DNA from: Pyrus communis
Lineage: Eukaryota > Streptophyta > Magnoliopsida > Rosales > Rosaceae
Assembly: GCF_963583255.1 (NCBI RefSeq)
Contig: NC_084815.1
Coordinates: forward strand, 11,083,724-11,147,723
Direction: 5' to 3'
DNA: 64,000 nt
Below, piece after piece: positions 32,301 through 43,121 of the stretch. Positions within the stretch are counted from its first letter, which is position 1, and each line of letters starts with the position of its first letter. The notes below the pieces were generated by a model. The model saw only the letters and a list, made by a program, of their open reading frames with translations. It was not told the origin of the DNA and did no database searches. The translations under genes were made by a program, and so were the position numbers.

Positions 32301-34829
32301 TTGTTGTGGTAATGACTCAAGGGCTGCCACAACCTCAATTATTTCTTCACTAGAACCCATTGCAAAGAATTCCTCCTCCTTGCCGTGGCCTTGCATTGGC
32401 CCAAATCCTTCATTTTTGCGCTCTATGGCCTTAGTGATGGTTGTTTCCAGGGCGTCCTCATTCAATTCTTCAAGGTATACCTGCGCCAAAGAATCGATAA
32501 CATCAATGGAAAAACAAGAATGGTCATCAACGGGATATCTCATAGTTTCAGAAATATTAAAATCAATCACTTCCCCATCGAATTCCATTGTCAAGGTGCC
32601 TTTGTATACATCAATCTTCGTTCGGGCCGTCTTCATGAATGGCCTACCAAGGAGAATCGGCAAAGATGTAGAATGGGCTGAATCCTCCATGTCTAGGACG
32701 TAGAAATCAGCCGGAAAAATTAAATGGTTCACCTGCACAAGCACATCTTCCAAAACTCCTTTTGGATACGCGTTAGAACGATCGGCCAATTGTATAATTA
32801 CACCATCTTGTTTTAATTCACCCAAATTCATAGATGCATAAATCGAATAAGGCATGACATTTATGGATGCACCTAAATCAAGCATGGCATGTTCAAAACG
32901 ATTATGTCCAATCACACAAGGAATCGTGAAACTACCGGGGTCTTTGCACTTGGTAGGCAGTTTACGTTGCAAAACAGCGGACACATTCTCGCTTACCTTC
33001 ACTACCTCTTTGTTTGCCCTTCTTCTCTTTGTATTGCATAGGTCCTTGAGGAATTTAGCATACTTTGGAACCTGTTTGATTGCATCGAGAAGTGGTATGT
33101 TCACTTGCACCTTCCGGAACGTTTCAAGAATGTCCTTCTCGCTTTCTTCCTTTTTTTCTTGCATGAACCTACGAGGAAAAGGTACATTGGGCAGATTAGG
33201 GCGTGAAGTACATGAATTTGAACTTAAATTACCTGATTTGGCCGAGTTAGGGTGATCTGCCTCAGGTTGTGTCTTCTCTTCATCTACTTTCTGGGCAGAT
33301 GTGGGATTGTTTGGCTCGGTCCCAACTTCTTTTCCACCCCTTAGGGTGATGGCCTTGGCGGATTCGAATCCTCCCTTTGGATTGACTGTGGTTGAGCTAG
33401 GAAGCTTTCCTTGCTCTCTAATCTGTCCAAGGAACTCAGAAATCTGCCCTATTTGTTTCTTCATATCCATCATCTCCTTCTCGTTATTTTCTATCCGGTT
33501 GTTTTGATTTTGCAACCCCTGCGAAATAGAGGTTAGTAATTGCATAGCTTGATTACTTTCCAAAGACGTACCTGAATGAGATGATGCCGAAGGTTGTTGG
33601 GATTGTTGGGGTGCATACGGCTTGGAATAAAAACCAGGGGGGTTTGGCCTAAATCCTCCTTGTTGGGCAGCTTGTTGTGGCTCCCTCCATTTGAAGTTTG
33701 GATGGTCCCTCCATCCGGCATTGTAAGTGTTCGAGTATGGGTTGTTTTGATTTTGTCCTTGGAAACCAATTGCATTGGCAGATTCCCACCCACCATTCTC
33801 GATTAGTTGAGGGCACTTGTCGGATGGATGCCCTTGAATTGAGCACACGCCACAGACTTGGTGTTCTTGTGCTTTTGGACCAATCACAACCTGAGAAACA
33901 AGAGAAGTAAGATTAGCAAGTTGTGATTGAATTTCAGAAATAGCACTCACCTCATTTACACTTTGTTGCCGTGGGGCTTCCCTTTGGCCCACTCCTTCAT
34001 ATTGTTGAGCGTTGAGCGCTCGGTTGGCTATGAGAACCTTGGCATCCCTTGGTGTTTTGTCCACCAATGCTCCTCCCGCTGATGCATCAAGCATTTGACG
34101 TTCGATAGGAAGGAGGCCCTCATAGAAATATTGAAGGAGAAGTTCCTCCTTCATTTGATGTTGAGGACATGAAGCTACAAGGCCCTTGAAGCGCTCATAA
34201 TAAGCCGGGAATGTCTCACCATGATTCTGTTGAATACCACTAATTTTCTTCCGTAGGAGAATCACTCTCGAAGTAGGGAAGAATTTCTCCAAGAAAGCAC
34301 GCTTCATACTCTCCCACGAAGTCACAGTTCCCGGGGCTAGTTCGTAGAGCCAATCTTTGGCCTTGTCCATAAGTGAAAATGGAAAGGCCTTCATCTTCAA
34401 TATACTCCCATCCACATTGACGGGGGTCATGCTCGAACAAACCACCTCGAACTCCTTCAAGTGTTTGTTGGGGTCTTCCATAGACAAGCCATGGAACTTC
34501 GGAATATGGTGTAACAAACTGGATTTGAGTTCAAATTCATCGGTCTTGCCTTGGGCAGCCGTGGGGTATTGGATACAAAGAGGCAATGCATTATCCAGAC
34601 CCGAGGCCGAAAGCTCCTTGATGGTTCTATTATCTGCTGCCATGGCTTGTTCTTCTTCAAAAATCTGATCCGTGGGCTTTTCTTCTACACCTACTTCGTC
34701 TTCTTCAAGCCCAGGTTGTGGTGGAGGTTGTGGTGGCTCTTGTTGACTCCTCGTTCTCCTCAAAGTGCGTTCAAAATCACCGTCAAAGTCGGAGATGTTC
34801 TCTATAATAGGCCGAGAGCTACGAGTCAT
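29316..34829 (-). CDS. Gag-Pol polyprotein, Athila-lineage Ty3/gypsy (1837 aa)
   Basis: A single open frame encodes all retrotransposition enzymes. Gag: capsid-like region at about 100-250 and a CCHC zinc knuckle C-x2-C-x4-H-x4-C at 326-339. A linker rich in Gln/Ser/Pro follows. Protease: active site DLGAS at 651-655 and ILLGRPF near 727-733. Reverse transcriptase: about 940-1130, with [16 protein letters not shown] and the catalytic FMDD at 1114-1117. RNase [10 protein letters not shown] near 1262 and SDHAAL near 1328. Integrase: zinc site H1471, H1478, C1506, C1509; catalytic D1541, D1600, E1636 with 35 residues between the last two; then a GPF/Y-type SKWIGPF and no chromodomain. All key residues are present and there is no frameshift. 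Start: the first ATG of the frame, 110 nt inside the primer-binding site. The product would assemble virus-like particles and integrate new copies. Confidence 0.96.
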   Translation of the reverse strand: MTRSSRPIIENISDFDGDFERTLRRTRSQQEPPQPPPQPGLEEDEVGVEEKPTDQIFEEEQAMAADNRTIKELSASGLDNALPLCIQYPTAAQGKTDEFELKSSLLHHIPKFHGLSMEDPNKHLKEFEVVCSSMTPVNVDGSILKMKAFPFSLMDKAKDWLYELAPGTVTSWESMKRAFLEKFFPTSRVILLRKKISGIQQNHGETFPAYYERFKGLVASCPQHQMKEELLLQYFYEGLLPIERQMLDASAGGALVDKTPRDAKVLIANRALNAQQYEGVGQREAPRQQSVNEVSAISEIQSQLANLTSLVSQVVIGPKAQEHQVCGVCSIQGHPSDKCPQLIENGGWESANAIGFQGQNQNNPYSNTYNAGWRDHPNFKWREPQQAAQQGGFRPNPPGFYSKPYAPQQSQQPSASSHSGTSLESNQAMQLLTSISQGLQNQNNRIENNEKEMMDMKKQIGQISEFLGQIREQGKLPSSTTVNPKGGFESAKAITLRGGKEVGTEPNNPTSAQKVDEEKTQPEADHPNSAKSGNLSSNSCTSRPNLPNVPFPRRFMQEKKEESEKDILETFRKVQVNIPLLDAIKQVPKYAKFLKDLCNTKRRRANKEVVKVSENVSAVLQRKLPTKCKDPGSFTIPCVIGHNRFEHAMLDLGASINVMPYSIYASMNLGELKQDGVIIQLADRSNAYPKGVLEDVLVQVNHLIFPADFYVLDMEDSAHSTSLPILLGRPFMKTARTKIDVYKGTLTMEFDGEVIDFNISETMRYPVDDHSCFSIDVIDSLAQVYLEELNEDALETTITKAIERKNEGFGPMQGHGKEEEFFAMGSSEEIIEVVAALESLPQQYGKVPLSLSNSVSTKMLPSVVQAPSLELKPLPDHLKYVFLGKGETLPVIISSSLTAMEEEKLERVLREHKTAIGWTLADIKGISPTTCMHRILLEEGTKPSREAQRRLNPPMMEVVKKEIIKLLDCGVIYPISDSRWVSPVQVVPKKSGVTVIKNDENELVPTRIQTGWRVCIDYRKLNAMTRKDHFPLPFIDQMLERLAGHAFYCFLDGYSGYNQIVIAPDDQEKTTFTCPFGTFAYRRMPFGLCNAPATFQRCMVSIFSDFVEKIIEVFMDDFSVFGSSFDNCLDNLTLILKRCVETNLVLNWEKCHFMVKQGIVLGHIVSEKGIEVDKSKIDLVRHLPSPTSVREVRSFLGHAGFYRRFIKDFSKMSNPLCRLLQKDVPFKFDGECNSAFNQLKEKLVSAPIIVPPDWSLPFELMCDASDYALGAVLGQRRDKRPHVIYYASRTLNDAQLNYSTTEKELLAVVFALDKFRSYLIGTKVIVYSDHAALRYLLTKKEAKPRLIRWILLLQEFDIEIRDKKGSENVVADHLSRMIHEEHEHAVPIPETFPDEQLLSIEVSEPWYADLVNYLVAKQIPNELNKHQRDKLKNDARFYVWDDPYLWKYCSDQIVRRCVHDSEFHSILSFCHTYACGGHFGTQRTALKVLECGFYWPTIFRDARTFCMSCDRCQRMGNIGTKDQMPQTPVFNVEIFDVWGIDFMGPFPPSYGFTYILLAVDYVSKWVEAKATRTNDSKVVADFVKTNIFARFGMPRVIISDGGSHFCNRTIEALLRKYHVNHKVSTPYHPQTNGQAEVSNREIKQILEKTVGPTRRDWSLRLDDALWAYRTAYKTPIGMSPFRLVYGKPCHLPVELEHKAHWAVKIFNMDIDAAGVHRKLQLNELEEIRNEAYENARMYKTKTKAFHDKMIRTKTFTVGQKVLLFNSRLRLFPGKLRSKWIGPFVVTNVFPHGAVQIKSSRTQQEFKVNGHRLKPYYEMFEEHVVEEVPLHAVEPSQA

Positions 34830-34938
34830 ACACAGTACCTAAAAAAAAACAAGGAAACAAACAAACTAAGAATTTGAAATAAGAATGCACGAAAAACAAA
34901 ATATAAAAATAAAGACAAAGGATTAGCAAAGTTGCTAA

Positions 34939-34956
34939 TCCCCGGCAACGGCGCCA
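34939..34956 (-). other. Primer-binding site, perfect tRNA-Asp match
   Basis: The + strand TCCCCGGCAACGGCGCCA is the 3' end of plant tRNA-Asp(GTC) including CCA. It is 5 nt from the 5' LTR. It is the only perfect site among the elements here, besides the mini-element at 54287. Confidence 0.92.
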
Positions 34957-34961
34957 AAATT

Positions 34962-37203
34962 TGATGCGAGAATTACTTGACACTCAAATTAAACCCTCGT
35001 TTGACAATTGTAGTAGAATGGATAAGTGAGGGATCGTTCTAGACCGGGGATTAGGAGGGCTTGCTAAAACCTTCTAAATTGACTTAAAAAACATAAAAAC
35101 TAAATTAAAATACTCTTAACAAGACTACTATGACTCAGAATGGCTTTGAAAAACTCAAATTGTCTAAAACAATCAAATTGACTCAAAATAGAAGCTAGAA
35201 CTTGATTTAGACGAATTTGCAATTGTTTATGACTCCAAAAGCTTAAAGATACAAAAATAAAACAAATACGAATGATTAAGACTTAACAAAATAGGGGGGG
35301 AATTGTGGTTGGACGATATTAAATTAAAAAGACAGAATATAATTAAAGGCAAAATGTAAATATGAATGTGATAAAAATATGGATGATGGAATAGCCAAGG
35401 GGTTCTTCTCCACACATGTTACACTTGCAAACAAAATTGATTCTCAGTTGGTCTTTCGATAAGTTGTGAAACTCAATGCTCCAAGTTAATTAGATCCGCT
35501 TAGATTAACTTTCAGATTTCCCTAAATTCGTTGGATTGAATGGAATACGCATTACAACCAAATTATTCTTAATCAAAGTCCCTAACTATGGAATACGCAT
35601 GATAGAGACATTTAACCAAGATCATTAAGTTCAACGGAAATCATAAACATCGACGAGGCATTCGTTACTATGGAATACGCATGAAACTTATGCCAAGAAT
35701 TCGTTTAACGCGATTGTTTATAAGCAACCTCTACTACTTGTGAATATAAGTTCATAACGATTAGGTGAAATTCACTTATATTCTAGCGTCATATTTATGC
35801 ATGAAAATTAAGCTTGCAATCTCAATGAACATACATAAATAAGTTATCAATCAAACAGTTAAACGAATTGAATCCACAACTTATGAAATTCCAACCAAAC
35901 GTAATCAATTCAAAATGCAAATATAAACATAGTTTCGAATCACCCCCTAGCTAAAGGGGGTTTAGTTCCTCATAACTTTGAAATCAAAGAAACACCTAAA
36001 CATTCCAACAACTCAAACGTGAATTGTATGAACGTTTAGGCACTCTTCTCTTCCCTTCTCATACGTACAAAACAAAGAGAATTAAATTTAAACTTTGAAA
36101 TCAAAGAAACACCTAAACATTCCAACAACTCAAACTTGAATTGTATGAACGTTTAAGCACTCTTTTCTTCCTCGTTGTTGTAGCACAAGGTCTAAGGTGA
36201 GCTTTGGGGATTATGTGAAGTGTTTTGGAGGGATGGGAAGTGGTTGGATAGTGGCTGCAATGAAGGAGAAAAACTGCACAGAAAATGGAAGTGTTTGTAA
36301 CTGAAAATGTGTATGGAAGAGTGAATGAATTTTGAGGAGTGTTGGATGCTTATTTATAGGTGAAATGGGGGAACAAAAGAGGGAATATTGCAGCTAGGAG
36401 GGGATGAATGATTATGGGTGCATGTGTTTGGAATAATGAAGGGGGAATGTATGTAATAAAACAACTAGGAAAAGTTATGGAAAGTTGGAAATGGGAGTGG
36501 GAACTCACGGCATTGTTGGGTTGTTTATGGGAGAATAAATGTATGATAATGGCTAAATAATTAAAGGGAATGAATGGGAGTGACACTAGGTTGGTTATGC
36601 ATGTGAATGCAAGGAGGAAAGCTGAAAATGCAAGGGAAGCTCACGGCACAATGTTGTTTTGCTTCTTGAAATGCATGTGAATGCATTTGAGTGTAATATG
36701 AAAAGAATGACTAATTAATGTATGTAGGGTTGATATGCATGTGAATTAGGTTGGAAAGAGGTGGAAGTGGAATGTTATGCAATGATAATGTCTTGTAAAG
36801 ATGCTAATAAATAATGCATGTAGGGTTAGCTAGGTTGGCTTTGTTTGGGTGCATGTATGTTAATGGTGGTTTTGCATGTGAATTGATGGATTGTTTTTGA
36901 TGGAATGGATGGTTCTTTGCATGGCTATAAGGGATAGAATAAGAGAGAATGGGCTAGGCCCTTTGTTTTATGTCCAAAGTGAAAATAAGGCCTTCAAATT
37001 CGTCCAAACTTTGGCTCCATGGATAAGCTATCCAATCCATGCCCAAAAATGCTCCAAATGGCCTCAAAATGCACTTTCTTGCTCCCTAAGCCCTTAGAAC
37101 CTGAAAACACACAAAAGAAGCATAAAGAACTAAAATAACTAAAGAAACATAACGTAAATGTACGAGAACAAGCCATTTAAGTCGCATGAATATGCTCCTA
37201 TCA
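34962..37203 (-). repeat. 5' LTR of the autonomous element (2242 bp)
   Basis: Offset 12211 from the 3' LTR, same length. TATA box at 36348-36359, with TGCATG motifs upstream in the sense of transcription. A TTGTAGTAGAATGGATAAGT stretch at 35008-35027 resembles the 5' half of tRNA-Asp (see findings). Confidence 0.95.
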
Positions 37204-37208
37204 TATAC
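37204..37208. repeat. Target-site duplication TATAC (right)
   Basis: Partner of 22746-22750. Confidence 0.93.
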
Positions 37209-38199
37209 TTAAGTACATTCTTACTCATAGTCACCACATACAAGTTCACAATTAAGCATTTAAAACCATGATTTGAATGTAGTAACATGCCTTAGAGAAT
37301 TTGCTCAAATCCTTACAAGATATGCACTCGTTTTTCACACAGATTTTCTGACTACACACCCTACACTAGTTATATGTGAGAAGATTGATGTAAATATGAA
37401 TTCTAACACTCACATATGTTATATCAAAGAAAGCATTTTCTGGATTTACGACAATGACATGAATATGATCTCATGAATGGAATGCTACTACTTAGAACGA
37501 GAACCAGTGATTCCATAAGCTCATATCAATTCCAAACTCCACATTATTGAACACATAACGATCAAGATAGAAGTCAAAGGGGTGTAACGGGGCTTGGGGA
37601 GTTGGCTAACAATGAAAGGATAGGGAAAACAAACGTTCTTTAAGCAATAGTGAGCAAAGTATTGAATTAGGCACTTAGAATTCCCTTTAGAACGCAGAAG
37701 TCAACTTTGAACACCCAAGGGGAAGTCACACAAAACTTAGGGCCATATTCAAACTTTTTGGGCCCTTTCTTCAACAATCACACTTGTGAGTCCATTCTCA
37801 CTTATTTTCATTCTTTTTCTTTCTTTTCTTCTTCTTTTTGGTTCTCATATGTTTTTCACAATTTTTTTCTTTTCTTTTGACTCTCAAAACATACAAACTT
37901 AAGAACAAACTTTCCCTCCCCCACACTCATTTTCTTGCAAAATGTAACTCAAAAGGAATTCAATTAAGTCATGCTCACTATACTTCAAGAACAAGGGTAC
38001 GGATGGTCCTACTCTAGGCTAGGTAAGGGGTGATGTGGTTAGCAAAGAAAATAGGCTAAACGAGGCTCAACAGGGTTAAAACTAATATATACGAAATATG
38101 GGATGTAAGGCTATTTGGCTATGGTGGCAACTACACAACTTCATCTTGATATATGTTATGCAATTCAATGTCATGCTTTGAATGAAACGGATATAAGTT
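37209..38199 (-). other. Host interior, non-coding, segment 2
   Basis: It continues the interior broken at 22750 and aligns with 9657-10573, but has a TTTTTCTTTC tract and a further polypurine-like CCCTCCCCCACACTC near 37914. It ends in AAGTT, the TSD of the next insertion. No gene. Confidence 0.75.
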
Positions 38200-40164
38200 T
38201 GATGCGCGATTTATACGCACACAAATTAAACCCTCTTTTTGTCAATTGTAGTATAAGTATAAGTAGGGATCGTTCTGGACCGGGGATTAGGAGGGATTGT
38301 TAATCACTTGGATTTAACTCAAAAACGTAAAAACACAATATAAAACACTAAACTAGACTCAAAGAATGCAAAACTAAACTTTAAAACACTAAGACAAACC
38401 AAAAGACTCAAACATCACCCAAAACACTCAAAACTGCCTTAAAATCACTTTCTGGGCAGTTTTGAGCACTTTGGTGAATTTGGACGAATTTGTGTAACAA
38501 ATTGAATCAAAACACTTATAAACACAAACTAAGACACTTTCTAACTAAATTGGACACTAAAGTAAAGGGGGATTAAGGTTTTGACGAAATTAAATTAAAT
38601 GGACAGATTGTAATTAAGGCAGAATGTAAATATGAATATGATGAAAAGTATGGATGAATGCTAGCTAAGGGGTTCATCTCCACACATGTTACACTTGCAT
38701 AATAAAACGATTTCCAATTGCATTTCAATAAACCATGATACTCAACACCCCAAGTTAACCGTGATGCACTAATTAACCTTCAAATCTTCCTAACGTTATT
38801 GAATTGGATGATGCATGCGACAATTCAAAACATTCCCCACAAGTCCTCAACATGAATGCATAGAAGAAGTACAAGCAAGAATCATTACGCTCTATGAAAA
38901 TTATAAGTGTTGACGAGGCATTCGTTACAATGGATTGCATGAAACTTATGCCAAGAATTCATTTAACGCGATTGTTTATAAGCAACCTCCACTACTTGTG
39001 AATATAAGTTCATAACGATTAGGTGAAACTCACTTATATTCTAGCGTCATATTCATGCATGAAAATTAAGTGTGCACTCTCAATGAACATACATAAATAA
39101 GTTATCAATCAAACAGTTAAACGAATTGAATCCACAACTTATGAAACGCAATTAGAAGTATTCAAATCAAAATGCAAGCATAAACATATATTCGAATCAC
39201 CCCCTAACCAAGGGGGGTTTAGTTCCTCATGGTACAAAACAAAGAGAATCAAAGAAACGCCTAAACATTCCAACAACTCAAACTTGAATTGTATGAACGT
39301 TTAGGCCCTCTTATCATCCATTCCTCATACGTACAAAACAAAGAGCATTGAAATTAAACATTGAAATCAAAGAAACACCTAAACATTCCAACAACTCAAA
39401 CTTGAATTGTATGAACGTTTAGGCCCTCTTATCTTCCTCTTCGTTGTAGCACAAGGTCTAAGGATAGTTTGATGGTGTGAATGGTTTGGGGAGTGGTTTG
39501 AGTGGCTGCAATGGAGGAGAAAAGTGTTTTGGTGGCTGATGCAAGGGTGTGGAGAGGTTTTGACGAATTTCTGGAATATGGAAGAGTGAATGAGAATGAA
39601 TGAGAATGAATGCTTATTTATAGGTGAAATGGGGGGAACATGACAGCTAGGAGGGAATGTGGCTGCATGTTTGAATGATTAAAGGATGCATGTGGGTTGA
39701 AATTGCATGTGCAATGAATATGTGGCTGCATGTGCAAGGGGACAATCTGAAAATGCATGTGAAAGCATGTGTTGGCTGCAATGATGAAATGGATGGGAGT
39801 GCATGTGGCTTAATTAATTAAAGGGAGTGCATGTGCAATGTTTTAAAGGATGGAATGCATGTGAATATGATGGAAATCTGATATGGTGATGGGAGATGCA
39901 TGTGGCTGATTTATGCATGTGAATGCATGTGGCTGCAATGGATTAGGAATCCTTCAATTTCGTCCATTCCTTTTGCTCCAAACATAAGCTATCCATTCCA
40001 AGTCCAATTTTGCTCCAAAATGCTCCAAAATGCATCTTTTTGCTTCCTTAGCCATATGAACCTAAAAACACACGAAAATGGCTTAAACGACTAAAACAAC
40101 TATGAATTAACAATATAAATGCACGAAAACAAGCTAAGTAAGTCGCCTAAATATGCTTCTATCA
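38200..40164 (-). repeat. Solo LTR, TSD AAGTT (1965 bp)
   Basis: It starts TGATGCGCGATTTATACG, ends GCTTCTATCA, and is flanked by AAGTT at 38195-38199 and 40165-40169. There is no interior. The joined host sequence ATAAGTTCTAGCATTTAG matches 10568. It is the product expected from LTR-LTR recombination that removes an element. Confidence 0.9.
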
Positions 40165-40169
40165 AAGTT

Positions 40170-40769
40170 CTAGCATTTAGTTCTATCATGATACAATTGC
40201 ATTCTAAGTAGCAACCAAGCAAGGAATAATGAGATCATGCAACAACTTTAGAAAACAAAGAATCACAGAAAATAACTCTCCAAAGAAAGTAATGGCTCGA
40301 GTCTCACAGGGATGTAGCGTTATTATGAGTTTCTTCCTTCAAGCATGTTACAAAAACGAATTTTTCTTTTATGATTGCATGTGAAGTCATACATTATAAC
40401 CATAACCAAGCATATACCAAGAGTAAATCAAACTTTCATCCATGTTTATAACTCTCTTTAACAGTCATGCAATTACAAACCAAATCCTTATCATTGTCTT
40501 GGAAGGTACCCTAAGACACAAACAAACAAAAACGACTCAAAACACTCTTTTTAGGCTTTTCAAAACATGTTTTTCAAATTTTTATGTGATTTTCGGAGTT
40601 ATAAAAACAAAACATACTAAAACACTCTAAAACATCTTAAAAACACCTTAAAACAGCAAGGAACAACATTTGAAGTTATGGGTGACAAAATCCCACGAAT
40701 TTGCATCAAATATACTTAGTTACCCCCCCACACTTAAATCAAACATTGTCCTCAATGTTTTAAGCATAG
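40170..40769 (-). other. Host interior, non-coding, segment 3
   Basis: It aligns with 10574-11178. It carries the 7-C polypurine-like motif near 40723 and ends TTTTAAGCATAG, whose last 5 bases are the TSD of the next solo LTR. No gene. Confidence 0.75.
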
Positions 40770-43074
40770 TGATAGAAGCATATTTATGCGCCTTAGTTAG
40801 CTAGTTCTTATGCATTTATGTTGTGTTTTCGTACTTAATTTAGTGTTTAAAGTCATTTTCGTGTGTTTATAGGTTCATATGGCTAAGGATGCAAAAGGAT
40901 GCCTTTCGGAGCCTTTTGGAGCAAATTAGAGATTGGAATGGATTGCATATGCTTAAAGCCAAGTAGATGGACGAAATTGAAGACCAAAGGAATGAAAATG
41001 AAGAACAAAGAGTTCACATTCATCACCAACACAACCATACATCCACACATTCTTTCTCCATCATTGCCGTGCAAAACACCATCATTGCAGCCACATGCAC
41101 ATTCCACTTCATCATTTCAGATTTCCACCATCAACAAAGAACCATTCATTAATCATTTACACTTTAATCATTCAACCACATTCACACATCACCCATTCAC
41201 CTTTGTGCCATGCTTCTACCTTTGTTCAAGCCCTTCCACATAACCTGCCTTCATTCATTCAGAAAATGCATTCCTTGCCGTGGCTTACATGCACTTCCCA
41301 CTACCTTTCATTTCAGCCAAATCACATGCATTCCCACATGCATTTCCACCCACATACACCCATAATCATTCAACACATGCATCCATAATCATCTCTCAAA
41401 ACCGTGCATTTCATGTTCATTCCAACCTTTATTCCACATGCACTCCCTTTAAATAATCAACCCACATGCACCATTCAAACATAAACCCATTCACCACCAG
41501 AAAACAACCATGCCGTGGGTTCCCATTCCAGATTTCCAGCATTCCCTTTTATTTTCTGTCAAAACACATGCATTCCCACCCTTTAATCACATGCATTTCT
41601 GCCACATGCATCTCCCATCACCATTTCAGCTTTCCACCTAATTCCTAGTCATCATGTTCCCCCCATTTCACCTATAAATAAGCATGCATTGCAGCCACAA
41701 AACAGACACTCTTCCATTTCAGAAAACCATCTCTCATACACATTCATTCACGCCAGAAATTCCTCCCCTCTCTCTAGCACTACCATACTTCACCATTCTT
41801 CATATTTTCTGCCCAAAAACACTCCTTACCTTCCCCTACATCCATCCCTACCCTAAACACATCCTTCTACATCATCCATAACCCCCAAAACTCACCAAAA
41901 CCCCTTGTGCCGCAGCAACTAGAGGAGAAGAGGCCTAAACGTTCATACAATTCAAGATTGAGTTGTTGGAATTTTTAGGTGTACTTCGATTCTTGTTTTC
42001 AATGTTTACTTTGTTATTACTCTCTAAGTTTGTTGTAATCATGAGTGGCTAAACCCCTAATTAGTTAGGGGAAAGTTTGAAGCCATGGATATGTTTGAAA
42101 TATGAATTGATTTCTTCCAATTGTGATTTGTTAATTTGTGATTGCAATTCAATTATCATGTTTATTAAAGACTTGTTTTTGTATGTTGATTAGGGATGCA
42201 TACTTAGTCTTCATGCATAAACTCGATGCTAGTTTATAAATGAGTTTCACCTAATCGTCACAAGTTTATAAACATGAGTAGTGAAGGTTGCTAGTCACAA
42301 CCGCGTTAATTGAATTCTTGGCAAAAGTATCATGCATTCATAGTTACAATTGCCTCGTCAACACTTATAATTTTCATAGAGCATAATGATCTCTCATTGT
42401 ATCTCTTCTATGCATTCATGTTGAGAACCATTGGAGAATGATTTGAATTGTCGCATGCATCATCCAATTCAATAACTTAAGGAAAATTTGAGAGTTAATT
42501 AGTGCATCACGGTTAACTTGGGGTGTTGAGCATCATAGTTAATGAAAAACAATTGGAGAATCGATTCATATATAAATGTGTCATGTGTGGAGAATGGACC
42601 TCTAACTAATGCATCCATCATCTTGTTTCTCAAATCCGTTTATACAATCTGCCTAGTTTATTAACTTGTTTTATTTAATTTAATTTCGTCAAAACCTTAA
42701 TCCCCCTTTACTTTAGTGTCCAACTTAGTTAGAAAGTGTCTTAGTTTGTGTTTTTAAGTGTTTTGATTCAATTTGTTACACAAATTCGTCCAAATTCACC
42801 AAAGTGTCCAAAACTGCCCAGAAAGTGTTTTTAAGGCAGTTTTGAGTGTTTTGGGTGATGTTTGAGTCTTTTGGTTTGTTTTAGTGTTTTAAAGTTTAGT
42901 TTTGCATTCTTTGAGTCTAGTAAGTGTTTTATATTGTGTTCTTACGTTTTTGAGTCAATTTCACATTGATTAGCATCCCTAGTTAATCCCCGGTCTAGAA
43001 CGATCCCTATTTGCTCATTTACTACAATTGTCATCCATAGGGTTTAATTTGTGTGTTTAACTATTTTCGCATCA
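40770..43074 (+). repeat. Solo LTR, TSD CATAG (2305 bp)
   Basis: It starts TGATAGAAGCATATTTATGC and ends TTTTCGCATCA, with CATAG at 40765-40769 and 43075-43079. It is opposite in orientation to its host. It is CATGCA-rich before the CCTATAAATAAGC TATA box near 41670. Open frames inside (for example 40899-41243) are U3 low-complexity sequence. Confidence 0.9.
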
Positions 43075-43121
43075 CATAGATTCACACAAAACATAAGTAA
43101 ACACACAAAAAGCACTTAAAC

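Larger units (their letters stand above)
22751..37203 (-). mobile_element. Complete autonomous Athila-lineage Ty3/gypsy retrotransposon
   Basis: The element is 14.45 kb with 2242-bp LTRs of equal length; I found no mismatch in the roughly 700 bp checked line by line. TSDs are TATAC. In - sense the order is 5' LTR, perfect tRNA-Asp primer-binding site, uninterrupted gag-pol (1837 codons), post-pol segment, polypurine-like motif, antisense cassette with an intact ORF, second polypurine-like motif, polypurine tract, 3' LTR. There is no sense-strand envelope-like ORF after pol, where many Athila elements carry one. Equal LTRs, an open polyprotein and clean TSDs point to a recent insertion that may still be competent. 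Confidence 0.93.

Noticed and set aside
31875..32703. + strand frames within the gag-pol region (31875, 32035, 32260, 32854, 33301 and others)
   Set aside because: They are shadows of the intact - strand polyprotein and show no independent domain.
29316..34829. Envelope-like ORF after pol, as in some Athila elements
   Set aside because: No sense-strand ORF with a signal peptide or transmembrane segments lies between the pol stop and the 3' LTR. Only the antisense ORF is there.
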